This document shows positions 24,337-33,389 of a DNA stretch of 64,000 bases, piece after piece (the first letter of the stretch is position 1; the number at the start of each line of letters is the position of its first letter). The notes under the pieces are model-generated. The model searched no databases. It was not told the DNA's origin and saw only the letters and a program-made list of their open reading frames with translations. A program made the position numbers and the translations under genes. Source of the DNA: Bradyrhizobium diazoefficiens. Lineage in GTDB: Bacteria > Pseudomonadota > Alphaproteobacteria > Rhizobiales > Xanthobacteraceae. The stretch is taken from positions 1 to 64,000 of the forward strand of contig NZ_JAFCKW010000025.1 of NCBI RefSeq assembly GCF_018129965.1. Direction: 5' to 3'.

Positions 24337-25215
24337 TCAGACGAGTCCTTGGCCGGCGTCCGAGCCCTTGGCCGCCTGCCGCTTGTTCAGCACGTGGATG
24401 GTGCCGAGCGCAAGGGTGATCACCGTGAACGAGACCGCCGAGATCACGGTGCCGAGCGCATAGATGTCGGGGTTCGTCACCGTGGTGGTGAGACCCTGGA
24501 GGTCCAGCGGCAGCGTGTTCACCGCGCCAATCGCCTGGCTGGAGCGCGCGAGTTCGTCCCAGGACAGCGTGAAGCCGAACAGGCCGATGCCGATCACGGA
24601 GGGCAGGATGATCGGCAGCACGACATGGCGGAAGGTCTGCCACGGCGTTGCACCGAGATCGCGCGCGGCTTCTTCCAGCCGGGGATCGAAGCGGTTGAAG
24701 ATCGCGAACATGATCAGCAGGCCGAACGGCAGCGTCCAGGTCAAGTGCGCACCGAGGCCGGAGGTCAGCAGGCCCATCGAGGTCTCGAAATTCTCGTTCC
24801 AATGCGCCTTGATCAGATCGTCGATGATGCGGAATTCCAGCGAGATGCCGAGCGAGGTGATGATCGAGGGCACGATCAGGCTCGCGATCGCCGAATAGAA
24901 CAGAATGCTCTGCGCTTTGAACTTGCGGCGGAACGCCATGCCGGCCGCAACCGACAACACGACGGTGACGATCATCACGATGATGCCGAGCAGCAGCGAG
25001 CGTCGGAAGGCTGCACCGAGATCGACGATGCCGGTGCCCTGGAACAGTTTTGCGATCCAGAACGTGGACACGCCGTTCATCGGGAAGGTGAGGCCGCCCT
25101 GCGGACCCTGGAACGAGAGTACGTAGATAGCGATCATCGGGCCGTACAGGAACAGCACATAGGCCGCGAAGAAGGTCGCGAGCACGTAGAAAGAGCGGGA
25201 GCGTCCTTCCTTCAT
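24337..25215 (-). CDS. ABC transporter permease, PotC type
   Basis: 292 residues with six probable membrane segments and the permease EAA loop (EEAARDLGATPWQTFRHVVLP), which docks to the ATPase. It forms the translocation channel with the permease encoded 3 nt upstream. Sequence type is that of polyamine and related (PotC, YdcV) importers; the true substrate may be an amino-acid derivative given the racemase gene that follows. Confidence 0.92.
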   Translation of the reverse strand: MKEGRSRSFYVLATFFAAYVLFLYGPMIAIYVLSFQGPQGGLTFPMNGVSTFWIAKLFQGTGIVDLGAAFRRSLLLGIIVMIVTVVLSVAAGMAFRRKFKAQSILFYSAIASLIVPSIITSLGISLEFRIIDDLIKAHWNENFETSMGLLTSGLGAHLTWTLPFGLLIMFAIFNRFDPRLEEAARDLGATPWQTFRHVVLPIILPSVIGIGLFGFTLSWDELARSSQAIGAVNTLPLDLQGLTTTVTNPDIYALGTVISAVSFTVITLALGTIHVLNKRQAAKGSDAGQGLV

Positions 25216-25218
25216 GCC

Positions 25219-26178
25219 CTAGAGCTCCTTCTTGATGTCGACGATGCGCGACATCATGGTGATGATCAGGAAGGTGATGATCAGCAGGATCACGGCGTTG
25301 GCCGCCGCGGCGGGGAACTGCAGCGCGTTGACCCGCGTCTCGATGATCTTGCCCGCGGCCGCGATCTGCTGGCCGCCCATCACGCCGATGGTGATGAAGT
25401 CGCCCATCACGATGGTGATGACGAAGATCGAGCCGATCACGATGCCGGGCTTTGCGAGCGGAATGATGACGTTCACCAGCGTCTGGAAGCCGGTGGCGCC
25501 GGCGTCGTAGGCGGCCTCGATCAGCGACTTGTCGATGCGCACCATCGAATTGAAGATCGGCACCACCATGAAAAAGGTGAAGAGGTGCACCAGTGCCAGC
25601 ACCACGGAGAATTCGGAGAACAGCAGCCACTCCAGCGGCTGGTTGACCAGGCCCGTCTTGACCAGGCCGGAGTTCACGAGGCCATTGCGGCCGAGCAGCG
25701 GGATCCAGGCGATCATGCGGATCACGTTCGAGGTCCAGAACGGGATCGTGCAGAGCAGCGACAATCCCATCTGCCAGGTCTTGGATTTCACATGGAAGGC
25801 GAGGAAGTAGGCGACCCAGAAGCCGATGAAGAGGGTGATGGCCCAGACCATGAAGCAGAGCTTCAGCGTCATCACATAAGTCCGGCCGATCGTGCAGAGC
25901 TCGGGCAGCTTGTCGATGCAGCCCTCGAACGTATCGGTGTAGCCGCGCCCGGAGAAGGCCGGCAGCAGCTGGTATTCGTTGTAGTCCCAGAACGAGACGA
26001 TGACGACGAAGACGAGCGGAATGAGGAAGAAGGCCACAAACACCAGCATCATCGGCCCGGCCTGCAGCCAGGAGATGACGGACGGCGACAGGCGCGCCGG
26101 CTTGGCGGCGCGCGCCGTGCCTGACCCCGGGATCACGCCCGGGGCAGCCTGGTGCAGAACCTCTTCCGACATGTCCAT
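25219..26178 (-). CDS. ABC transporter permease, PotB type
   Basis: 319 residues, six membrane segments, with the EAA loop IEAAYDAGATGFQTLVNVIIP. A large periplasmic loop after the first segment contains two cysteines (EGCIDKLPELCTIG) that may be disulfide-bonded. The start ATG at 26178 overlaps the stop of the binding-protein gene by one base (TGATG), so translation is coupled. Partner of the PotC-type permease. Confidence 0.92.
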   Translation of the reverse strand: MDMSEEVLHQAAPGVIPGSGTARAAKPARLSPSVISWLQAGPMMLVFVAFFLIPLVFVVIVSFWDYNEYQLLPAFSGRGYTDTFEGCIDKLPELCTIGRTYVMTLKLCFMVWAITLFIGFWVAYFLAFHVKSKTWQMGLSLLCTIPFWTSNVIRMIAWIPLLGRNGLVNSGLVKTGLVNQPLEWLLFSEFSVVLALVHLFTFFMVVPIFNSMVRIDKSLIEAAYDAGATGFQTLVNVIIPLAKPGIVIGSIFVITIVMGDFITIGVMGGQQIAAAGKIIETRVNALQFPAAAANAVILLIITFLIITMMSRIVDIKKEL

Positions 26179-27467
26179 CACGCCGCGATGAACTCGTTCC
26201 ACTTGCGGACCATGTAGTCGTTCTCGTCCATCACGGCGTTCCAGCAGGCGACGCCGCCCATGCGGTCCTCGTAGGAGCCACCGTCGCGCACCGCGCCGGC
26301 CTTCTCCAGCAGCGAGCCGTCGGGCGCCTTGATGTCCTTCTCGGCGGGCTTGCCTTCCATCCAGTACGCCCATTCGTAGGGCTCCATGTTCGCCTTCGCG
26401 GTGGAGAGCACGGCGGAGTAGTAGCCCTGGCGGTTGAGATAGGCCCCGGCATAGCCGGACAGGAACCAGTTGACGAACTCGTAGGCCCAATCGAGCTTCG
26501 CGCCCGACACGCCCTTGGAAACGCAGAAGCCCGAGGCCCAGGAGCGGTAGCCTTCCTTGAGCGGCTGGAAGGTGCAGGGAATCCCCATCGAGCGCACTTT
26601 GGTCACCGCCGGCGACCACATCGACTGAATGACGGTTTCACCCGATGCCATCAGGTTCACGCTCTCATTGAAATCCTTCCAGAACGCGCGGAACTGGCCG
26701 GCCTTCTTGGCTTCGGTCATCACCTTCATGGTGAGATCGATCTCTTCCTTGGTCATGTTGCCCTTGTCGGCATATTTGTATTTGCCGGAGGCTTCGACGA
26801 CCATCGCGGCATCCATGATGCCGATCGAGGGAATGTTGAGGATCGAGGCCTTGCCCTTGAACTCGGGGTTGAGCAGCTCGGACCACGAGCTGATCGGACG
26901 CTTGATCAGGTCGGGGCGGATGCCGAGCGTGTCGGCGTTGTACACGGTCGGGATCAGCGTGACGAATTCGGTCGGAGTCTTGGAGAAGGTCTTGGAGTCC
27001 TTGCCTTCGAGATAGAGCACCTTCCAGGGTGCGGTGCCCTGGCCGCCGATCTTCTTGCCGCCGGGCGTCTCGCCCTTGGTGAACACCGGGGTGATGTTGT
27101 CGAATTCCTTGATCTTCTTGGAGTCGAGCGCAAGGATGTTGCCCGACGGCACGATCTTCTTCAGCGAGAAATATTCGGTGTCCAGCACGTCGAAGGAGTT
27201 CGGCTGGGTCATCACGCGCTTGGTGACGTCGTCGGTGGTCGCGGTGATGTATTCGATCTTGATGCCGGTGTCCTTCAGACACTGCTTGGAGATGTCGTCA
27301 CCCTCGTTCACGGCGGTGCCGAGATAGCGCAGCACTTTCGGCTCGGCCGACATCACATAGGGAAAGCCGGTGATAGCGCCGGAGCCGGCAGCAAGGCCGG
27401 CGAGACCTGCGGTGCTCTTGAGCAGCGTGCGGCGGCTCACGCCGGTGGTCCTGGTCTTCTCGGTCAT
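26178..27467 (-). CDS. periplasmic solute-binding protein, spermidine/putrescine type (Tat signal)
   Basis: 429 residues. The N-terminus bears a twin-arginine signal (SRRTLLKSTAGLAGLAAG), so it is probably exported folded by the Tat system. The mature protein is a bilobed type II binding protein of the PotD/PotF group. It delivers the ligand to the two permeases encoded downstream. ATG at 27467 has GAGGAG 8 nt upstream and is preferred to GTG at 27476. Confidence 0.9.
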   Translation of the reverse strand: MTEKTRTTGVSRRTLLKSTAGLAGLAAGSGAITGFPYVMSAEPKVLRYLGTAVNEGDDISKQCLKDTGIKIEYITATTDDVTKRVMTQPNSFDVLDTEYFSLKKIVPSGNILALDSKKIKEFDNITPVFTKGETPGGKKIGGQGTAPWKVLYLEGKDSKTFSKTPTEFVTLIPTVYNADTLGIRPDLIKRPISSWSELLNPEFKGKASILNIPSIGIMDAAMVVEASGKYKYADKGNMTKEEIDLTMKVMTEAKKAGQFRAFWKDFNESVNLMASGETVIQSMWSPAVTKVRSMGIPCTFQPLKEGYRSWASGFCVSKGVSGAKLDWAYEFVNWFLSGYAGAYLNRQGYYSAVLSTAKANMEPYEWAYWMEGKPAEKDIKAPDGSLLEKAGAVRDGGSYEDRMGGVACWNAVMDENDYMVRKWNEFIAA

Positions 27468-27510
27468 ATCGTTCACTCCTCTGTGTTGCGCATTTCTTGA
27501 AATGACGGCG

Positions 27511-28497
27511 CTATTGCAGGCGCTGCGCCTTGGCGGGATCCCAGGTGGCCAGAACGCGATCGCCCGGACGGAACGGGTGAATGTCGAAGGCGGCCTCGGG
27601 GAGGTGGGAGAACAGGGCGGTGCCGTCGTCCAGCGTGAGCGAGACGGCGATGTAGGAGCCCTGGTACTCGGTCTGGGTCAGCAGCGCAGGCGCGCCGAAC
27701 GCACCGTCAGCGAACGGCACGATGCCGAGCTGATCGGCGCGCACGGCGATGAGTTTGCCGGCGTCGCTGAGGACGTTGTGGCCGCCGATGAAGCGCGCCA
27801 CGAATTCGGTGCGGGGGTGGTGGAAGATCTCGCGCGCCGTTCCCTGCTGCTCGATCCGGCCCTGGTTCATCACCACGATGTGGTCGGCGAGCGCCATCGC
27901 CTCCTCCTGGCCGTGGGTGACCTGGATGAAGCTGATGCCGAGTTCGCGCTGCAGCCGCTTCAGCTCGCCGCGCATCTTCACCCGCAGGAACGGATCGAGC
28001 GCTGAGAGCGGCTCGTCGAGCAACAGGATCTGCGGCTCGGTGATCAGCGCGCGTGCGAGCGCCACGCGCTGCTGCTGGCCACCGGAGAGCTGCGCCGGGA
28101 GCCGGGCCGCATAGGGCGTCATCGCCACCAGTTCGAGCAACTCGCCGGCGCGCTTGTGCCGTGTCGCGCGATCGACGCCGCGCATCTTCAGGGCAAAGGC
28201 GACGTTGTCGAGCACCGTCAGGTGCGGGAACAGGGCGTAGGACTGGAACATCATCGCCGTGCCGCGTTTGGCGGGCTCGAGGTCGGTGACGTTCTGCGCG
28301 CCGAGGATGATGTCGCCCTCGCTGACCGCCTCGTGGCCCGCGATCATGCGCAAGGTCGAGGTCTTGCCGCAGCCGGAGGGGCCGAGCAGGCAGCAATAAG
28401 TGCCGGCGGGGATCTTCAGATTGACGCTGTCGACCGCCAGCGTCGTATCGTAGCGCTTGGTGACGGCGACCAGTTCGAGGTTTGCGGGAGTGGCCAT
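27511..28497 (-). CDS. ABC transporter ATP-binding protein, PotA type
   Basis: 328 residues. Walker A is GPSGCGKTS (about 36-44), the signature is LSGGQQQRVALARA, Walker B is ILLLDEPLSALD, and the switch histidine is in VTHGQEEAMALAD; a C-terminal TOBE-like domain follows from about 240. It powers the importer encoded by the next genes. It is the first gene of the operon, and its promoter must lie in the 269-base divergent region shared with the GntR gene. Confidence 0.95.
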   Translation of the reverse strand: MATPANLELVAVTKRYDTTLAVDSVNLKIPAGTYCCLLGPSGCGKTSTLRMIAGHEAVSEGDIILGAQNVTDLEPAKRGTAMMFQSYALFPHLTVLDNVAFALKMRGVDRATRHKRAGELLELVAMTPYAARLPAQLSGGQQQRVALARALITEPQILLLDEPLSALDPFLRVKMRGELKRLQRELGISFIQVTHGQEEAMALADHIVVMNQGRIEQQGTAREIFHHPRTEFVARFIGGHNVLSDAGKLIAVRADQLGIVPFADGAFGAPALLTQTEYQGSYIAVSLTLDDGTALFSHLPEAAFDIHPFRPGDRVLATWDPAKAQRLQ

Positions 28498-28766
28498 GGC
28501 GTGTCCGAGGCGAGGGCGATGCGTCCCGCCTCTCTCCGCAAGGTCCGTGCCAACCGTCCTGGCCCGCTCAAATCACAAAACTATGAAGCGGAGTCAGATT
28601 GTTAGATCGAATCCGGCGCTTCGAGGCGGCTTGTCGCGTGGATATCAGTCTGCACACAAAACGTGCTCGGATTGTATAATCTTTCGCCTGTAATTGGATA
28701 CGGCGGGTCGACTAACATTCCATCCGATATTCGCCGATCAAGCCCTCGAACCAATCCCTCAAACTG
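28498..28766. promoter_or_regulatory. divergent control region of the ABC-racemase operon and the GntR gene
   Basis: 269 AT-richer bases. A consensus -10 TATAAT lies at 28675-28680 on the plus strand without a good -35. Around it GATT (28670-28673) and AATC (28678-28681) form a short dyad that could be a GntR half-site pair; another GATT/AATC pair lies at 28597-28613. Binding by the adjacent regulator is inference. Confidence 0.45.
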
Positions 28767-29474
28767 ATGGCCGCCAGGACCCGACGGAAATCCGAAGCCC
28801 CAGACGTGAGCGATCGCGTCGGCCGGATCAGGGAAGGCGTGACTGCGGCGATCCTCGAGCATCGTCTGTTGCCGGGCACCAAACTCGGAGAGGACGAACT
28901 CGGTGAAATCTATGGCGCGAGCCGGACGCTGGTCCGTACGGCGCTCCAGCAACTGACGCATGAGGGCATCGTCCATATCGAGAAGAACCGTGGCGCCTTC
29001 GTCGCGCGGCCGACGCCGGCCGACGCCCGCGAGGTGTTCGAGGCGCGCCGCCTGATCGAGCCGACCATCGTCGATCATGCCGTGGACGCCGTGTCGCCAG
29101 CCTGGATCAATCGTCTCCAGCGCCATCTTGCCGAAGAGCGCGAGGCCGAACTGCGCGGCGACGCGCGCGCCTCGGTCCGGCTCTCCGGCGCGTTTCATGG
29201 TCTCGTCGCCGAGATGAGTGGCCACAACATCTATCTCGGTTTCCTCAAAGAACTCATCGCGCGCTCCTCGCTCATCATCTTGCTCTATCGTCGCCATGAT
29301 GCGCCGGCTTGCGGCACGGATCATCATGCCGGTATCGTCGCTGCGATCCGCAAGCGCGACGCGCAGGCCGCACGCGCGCAGATGCTGTCGCATCTGCGCG
29401 AGATCGAGGCCGAACTGTTCCTGAAGGATCCCAGCGCCGACGAGTTGCGGCTCGCCGACGTGCTCGGCGCCTGA
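28767..29474 (+). CDS. GntR-family transcriptional regulator, FCD (FadR) subfamily
   Basis: 235 residues. The winged helix-turn-helix is at about 15-75 (LGEIYGASRTLVRTALQQLTHEGIV), then an all-helical FCD ligand domain (about 85-215) with the metal-binding pattern D/H near AFHGLV, and HH in GTDHHAGIV. It is divergent from the ABC-racemase operon and is its likely repressor, with the transported compound or a derivative as inducer. Confidence 0.92.
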   Translation: MAARTRRKSEAPDVSDRVGRIREGVTAAILEHRLLPGTKLGEDELGEIYGASRTLVRTALQQLTHEGIVHIEKNRGAFVARPTPADAREVFEARRLIEPTIVDHAVDAVSPAWINRLQRHLAEEREAELRGDARASVRLSGAFHGLVAEMSGHNIYLGFLKELIARSSLIILLYRRHDAPACGTDHHAGIVAAIRKRDAQAARAQMLSHLREIEAELFLKDPSADELRLADVLGA

Positions 29475-29763
29475 GCCCGCCCGACGTGGCGCAGCGGACG
29501 CTCAAGTCAAATCGCCCTCATGATCGTCGGCAATCGGCTATCCGCCGCGTTCAACTCGGTCGCGAACGTTGAGACCCGCAACGATTTCGCTCGCGCGCGG
29601 CGCTCATCGGACGATTTTTCGCGGCGTCACGCCGATTGTGACAATCCCTATCGGTTTTTTGCACCTGCTGTCTCGTGTGGATGACACGGCGCGCTGCAGT
29701 GTAACGTGACTATTCCTCGCGCGCCTTACCCAGTATAGAGTGGCGATCTGTCATAGAATTGTC
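29475..29763. other. intergenic region before the CYTH-CHAD gene
   Basis: 289 bases. No gene is seen. A TATAGA at 29734-29739 could be a -10 for the CYTH-CHAD gene; its -35 is unclear. Confidence 0.35.
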
Positions 29764-31542
29764 ATGTCGCCAGAGATGCTGAAATCAGACGCAAGCCCGG
29801 CTCGCAAAACTGCGGGTGCGCCGGATGGAAATCCTGTCGCCAAAGACAAAAGGACTCAAGTCCTTGCTGGCTTCCTCAGGCAAAGTGAACCGGCCGTATC
29901 AGGCGCGGAACCTGCGATTGTCGCGAGCTCGGCAACTGACCAGACGCTATCGCAACAAGCGACGACCGCACCCGAGAAAGCCCGCTCGAACGCCGCCGTT
30001 TCTCCCGCCGGTGAAATCGAGCTGAAGCTTCTCGTCGATGCCGGTCGCATGGCGCATTTCAACGATGCACCTGTCATCGCGGCCAACGCGCGCAACAAGG
30101 GCACGCGAAAACATCTCAAGTCCGTCTATTACGACACAGCCGAGCGGACGCTCCGGCGCAACGGCCTGAGCTTGCGCGTGCGCCAGAGCGGTTCGCGCTT
30201 CGTGCAGACCGTGAAGACGGACGTTGAGGATGATCCGCTCCGCCGTGGCGAATGGGAAGCGAGCGTCCAGTCGCTCGCGCCCGATCTCGCTTTGGCGTTG
30301 CCTTTCATTCCGGAGAAGCTTCACAGCCATTTGGACGCACAGCCGCTCGAAGCGGTCTTCACCGCGGACATCCATCGCCACGCGCGGATGATCGACCTGC
30401 CGGCCGGCACCGTCGAGGTCGCCTTCGACCAGGGCGTGCTGACCGCGGGCGAGCGGTCCATGCCGGTCAGCGAGATCGAACTCGAACTGAAGAGCGGCAG
30501 CGCCAGCACGATCTACGAGATCGCGCTGCGGCTTGCGGAGCACGGGGCGGTGAGGCCGTCGATCCGGACGAAGTCGGCGCGCGGCTTCGACCTTGCCGCC
30601 GACAAGCCGCCAGCGGCCCGGCGGCCGCGCAAGCTTCGCCTCGATCCGTCGGTCGCGCTCGACGAGGCCTTCGCGACCATCCTGCGCGCCTGCTTCCTGC
30701 ATCTGCTGCAGTCGCTGCCTGCGGCAGAAGACGGCCGCAATCCGGAAGGCGTGCACCAGCTGCGCGTCGCGCTGCGCCGGTTGCGTTCGGCGCTCGACCT
30801 GATGCGATCGGTCGGCACGCTCAGCAATCTCGATGCGTTGCGTTCGGAAGCCAAATGGCTGGCGCAGGACCTGTCGGCTGCGCGCGACTGGGACGTGTTC
30901 CGGCTCGAGACCTTGCCGACGATCGCAAAGGCCTGTTCCGCGGTGACCGGCTTCGATGCGCTCGGCCGGGCTGCGGCCGGCCGCCAGTCCGATGCCTATC
31001 GCAAGGCCCACCATGCGCTGGGCGATCGCCGCTGCGCCATGTTCCTGATCGGCCTCGGCGGCTGGATCGAGACGCGGGGCTGGCGCAACGACGTCGCCGC
31101 CGAGGATCTCGGCAAGCTCTCCGAGCCGGCCGTCCATTTCGCGCAGCGCGTCCTGTCGGCGCAATACGCCAAGGTGCTCAAGCGCGGCCGCCGCTTCAAG
31201 TCGCTCCCGGCGGAGGAACTGCACCGGCTGCGGCTCGCGACCAAGCGGATGCGCTATCTCGGCGAGTTCCTGCTGCCGCTGTTCGCCGACGGAAAATCCG
31301 CGCGGAAGTTCTCGCGCCGGCTTGCCGCCTTGCAGGAGGAACTCGGCGCCTTCAACGACATGGCGGTGACGGCATCGTTGCTCGATGGGCTTGGTGCCGA
31401 GCCGGACAGCGCCATCGCGGCGGCGGCGATTGCAGGCTGGCAGGCGCGCGCATCGGTGGGCGTGCAGCCGTCCTTGCAAAGCACATGGCGCGATTTCACC
31501 GCCGCACGCGTACCGTGGTCGCGGCAGGCGTCACAGGACTGA
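29764..31542 (+). CDS. CYTH and CHAD domain protein
   Basis: 592 residues. After a Ser/Ala-rich leader, the CYTH triphosphate-tunnel domain begins with the diagnostic ExExK (EIELK, residues 84-88) and has the alternating charged strands of the tunnel. The CHAD domain (about 300-585) is helical and rich in conserved histidine and arginine (HQLRVALRRLRSAL, RLATKRMRYL). CYTH-CHAD proteins hydrolyse inorganic triphosphate or bind polyphosphate; CHAD binds polyphosphate granules. ATG at 29764 is chosen; GTG at 29740 is possible. Confidence 0.92.
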   Translation: MSPEMLKSDASPARKTAGAPDGNPVAKDKRTQVLAGFLRQSEPAVSGAEPAIVASSATDQTLSQQATTAPEKARSNAAVSPAGEIELKLLVDAGRMAHFNDAPVIAANARNKGTRKHLKSVYYDTAERTLRRNGLSLRVRQSGSRFVQTVKTDVEDDPLRRGEWEASVQSLAPDLALALPFIPEKLHSHLDAQPLEAVFTADIHRHARMIDLPAGTVEVAFDQGVLTAGERSMPVSEIELELKSGSASTIYEIALRLAEHGAVRPSIRTKSARGFDLAADKPPAARRPRKLRLDPSVALDEAFATILRACFLHLLQSLPAAEDGRNPEGVHQLRVALRRLRSALDLMRSVGTLSNLDALRSEAKWLAQDLSAARDWDVFRLETLPTIAKACSAVTGFDALGRAAAGRQSDAYRKAHHALGDRRCAMFLIGLGGWIETRGWRNDVAAEDLGKLSEPAVHFAQRVLSAQYAKVLKRGRRFKSLPAEELHRLRLATKRMRYLGEFLLPLFADGKSARKFSRRLAALQEELGAFNDMAVTASLLDGLGAEPDSAIAAAAIAGWQARASVGVQPSLQSTWRDFTAARVPWSRQASQD

Positions 31543-31552
31543 TCCGAAACCC

Positions 31553-31592
31553 CAAAAAAGTTGCGGCCAGGCTTTGGGGGAAGCCTGGCCGC
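31553..31592 (-). terminator. rho-independent terminator for the cysteine peptidase gene
   Basis: Perfect 12-bp stem GCGGCCAGGCTT (31563-31574) / AAGCCTGGCCGC (31581-31592), and on the minus strand a run of six T (A6 at 31553-31558). It lies between convergent genes and acts at least on the minus strand. Confidence 0.8.
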
Positions 31593-31683
31593 GCGCGAAC
31601 CGGTCTGGGACGGGGAGGGGTGGGGATGTGACCGGGTCGCGTAACCTGTTGTCTCGTTGCTGTTGATCGAACGACTGATCGAA

Positions 31684-32310
31684 CTATTGATCTCTTGCGC
31701 TGGCGGTCGATACCGCCGGCTTGGTATCGCCGAGCGAGACCCAGACGTTGGGATCGCTCTGCGACTGGCGCTTGACGAAGCGGTAGCCGGTCTCCGTCCA
31801 GGCAACGACGTTCTCGTTCTGATTGTCGAGAACGAACTCGCCCTTGTCGGTCTTCACCGTCAGTACCGCGTGCCCTTCGCCCTTTTTGTCGCGCACGACG
31901 GTGATGAGCAGGGCCTCGCGCGGCCATCCGGCATCGATCAGCATCTTGCGCTTCAACAACACGTAGTCTTCACAGTCGCCGTAACCGTCGGTCGGCAGCG
32001 ACCACTTCTCGATCACGCCCCAGTGCTCCTGGTCGGTCAAAGGCTTGACGGTCTCGTTGACCCAGCGATTGACCTTGACGAGGTCGCGCCATGCCGCCTG
32101 CGACATCACGATGTCGCGCGGCTGCGTCGGTCCGCCCTGGCACTGCGCGGGATTGTCCGCGCAGAATTCGACCCAGCCGATCGGCGCACGCGTGGTGTCG
32201 CCGAGGCTCGCGTAGAGCAGGCGGCTTTCGCCGGCCTGCGCTGCCGTGCCGAGTCCGAAGAGCATGACGGCCAGCGCAAGACCCTTCCGCTGTCCCCTGA
32301 AGTCCAACAT
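31684..32310 (-). CDS. transglutaminase-like cysteine peptidase (BTLCP, LapG-like)
   Basis: 208 residues. A signal peptide covers about 1-26 (cleaved near AQAGES), placing the enzyme in the periplasm. The Cys-His-Asp triad is visible: GDCEDYVLLK, GEGHAVLTV and VLDNQ. This is the bacterial transglutaminase-like cysteine proteinase family whose best-known member, LapG, clips a surface adhesin under c-di-GMP control. No LapD or adhesin gene is adjacent, so the substrate is open. Confidence 0.9.
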   Translation of the reverse strand: MLDFRGQRKGLALAVMLFGLGTAAQAGESRLLYASLGDTTRAPIGWVEFCADNPAQCQGGPTQPRDIVMSQAAWRDLVKVNRWVNETVKPLTDQEHWGVIEKWSLPTDGYGDCEDYVLLKRKMLIDAGWPREALLITVVRDKKGEGHAVLTVKTDKGEFVLDNQNENVVAWTETGYRFVKRQSQSDPNVWVSLGDTKPAVSTASARDQ

Positions 32311-32570
32311 TGCGGCCCCCGTTTCTTGTTGGGACCACCATGCGCATGGAGCTTTTGAGCGGCCGCTAAGTCAGCCAAGTCAAGTCGAGACGAATACGAG
32401 TAAAAGGCGCGGCGAATACGATCTATACTTGAGTCAAATTCGAATAAAATTGGACATGACTGCAATTGATTCAAATTCTAGCTGTTAACGCGAAAACGCT
32501 GGCGGAAACCGCCGTTCCGCGCGCAAAAGGCTCCTGCGTTAACGCGCCCATGGCCCCCCGCACGCACGAA
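32311..32570. other. AT-rich promoter region of the cysteine peptidase gene
   Basis: No gene is seen. The part 32380-32490 is clearly AT-rich with several GAATAC and TCAAATTC blocks (TCAAATTC at 32433-32440 and 32470-32477). These could be regulatory sites for the leftward peptidase gene. Confidence 0.35.
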
Positions 32571-32602
32571 AAAGGCGGCGTCCGCATCGCGGAGGCCGCC
32601 TT
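32571..32602 (-). terminator. rho-independent terminator of the PilZ gene
   Basis: Stem AAGGCGGC (32572-32579) / GCCGCCTT (32595-32602), extended inside by TCCGC/GCGGA; on the minus strand it is followed by a T-run (A5 at 32569-32573). It lies 38 nt beyond the PilZ stop. Confidence 0.75.
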
Positions 32603-32640
32603 CAGGTCTGGAATTCCCGTGGTTTGGACGTCCTTGCGCT

Positions 32641-33252
32641 TTACCGCGCGGTAACGCTCTCTTCGAGAGTTTCGATCGGCTGCGCGTGGACGAACTCCAG
32701 TGCGAAGCCGTCCTCGATGTTTCGGACCACGCGGCCCTGGACCCGGCCGAGCAGGACGCTCGATTTCAGCGGCGGACGGTTTTCGGCGGCAATGGCCGCG
32801 CCGGACAGCGAAAGGTCGATGATGCGGCAGGTCATCTTGGTGCCGTCCTCGAGCGTCAGCACCGCGATCGGGTTGCGCGGCACGATACGGTCGTGGCGGC
32901 GGTCCTCCGGCAGATTCAGGATGTCGCGGTTGGCCAGCCAGGTAAGCTGTGCCGCGAGCTTGTCGCGCTTGCGCGGGGTCGCACCCACCGTCATGGCGAA
33001 GCCATTGTCGATGATGCGGGTGATCTTGCCCTCGACACGGCCGATATGGTCGAGATACGCCACCACCCGGTCGCCGACATTGCCGATGCCGGGGGCGAGC
33101 AGGGCCAGCCCGCCGGGCGACATGTTGATCACCTGACAGGGAAATTCCCGGCGGTCCGGCAGCATGTAGCGGCCGAGCAGGTGAACCTTCACCCGCTGGA
33201 AACGCCGACGTTCCTCGGCGGCCGGAAGAAATTTTTTGCTAGCCAACGCCAT
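32641..33252 (-). CDS. protein with two PilZ domains (predicted c-di-GMP receptor)
   Basis: 203 residues. The first PilZ domain has RRRFQR followed by INMSPGGLAL; the second has RIVPRNPIAV followed by DLSLSGAAI. Both therefore keep the arginine-rich N-terminal motif and the (D/N)xSxxG motif that together bind cyclic di-GMP. Tandem PilZ domains suggest binding of more than one nucleotide or a dimer-like fold. ATG at 33252 is chosen over a longer form. Target unknown; the window also encodes a GGDEF-EAL protein. Confidence 0.82.
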   Translation of the reverse strand: MALASKKFLPAAEERRRFQRVKVHLLGRYMLPDRREFPCQVINMSPGGLALLAPGIGNVGDRVVAYLDHIGRVEGKITRIIDNGFAMTVGATPRKRDKLAAQLTWLANRDILNLPEDRRHDRIVPRNPIAVLTLEDGTKMTCRIIDLSLSGAAIAAENRPPLKSSVLLGRVQGRVVRNIEDGFALEFVHAQPIETLEESVTAR

Positions 33253-33389
33253 TTTCAACACCCGACCCCCCGCCCGGGCGGAGTCCGCCACGACCCTAAG
33301 GTGCACAGGGTTAATGCCGCGTTAGGATTGGTTGCGTCGATTACGGACAGATACAATGCGTTCCAAGAGGCTGGTCAACGGCAGGCCGG

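Noticed and set aside
24349..26124. 591-residue frame antisense to the two permease genes
   Set aside because: Composition dominated by Asp, Glu, His and Arg is the usual antisense image of membrane-protein codons.
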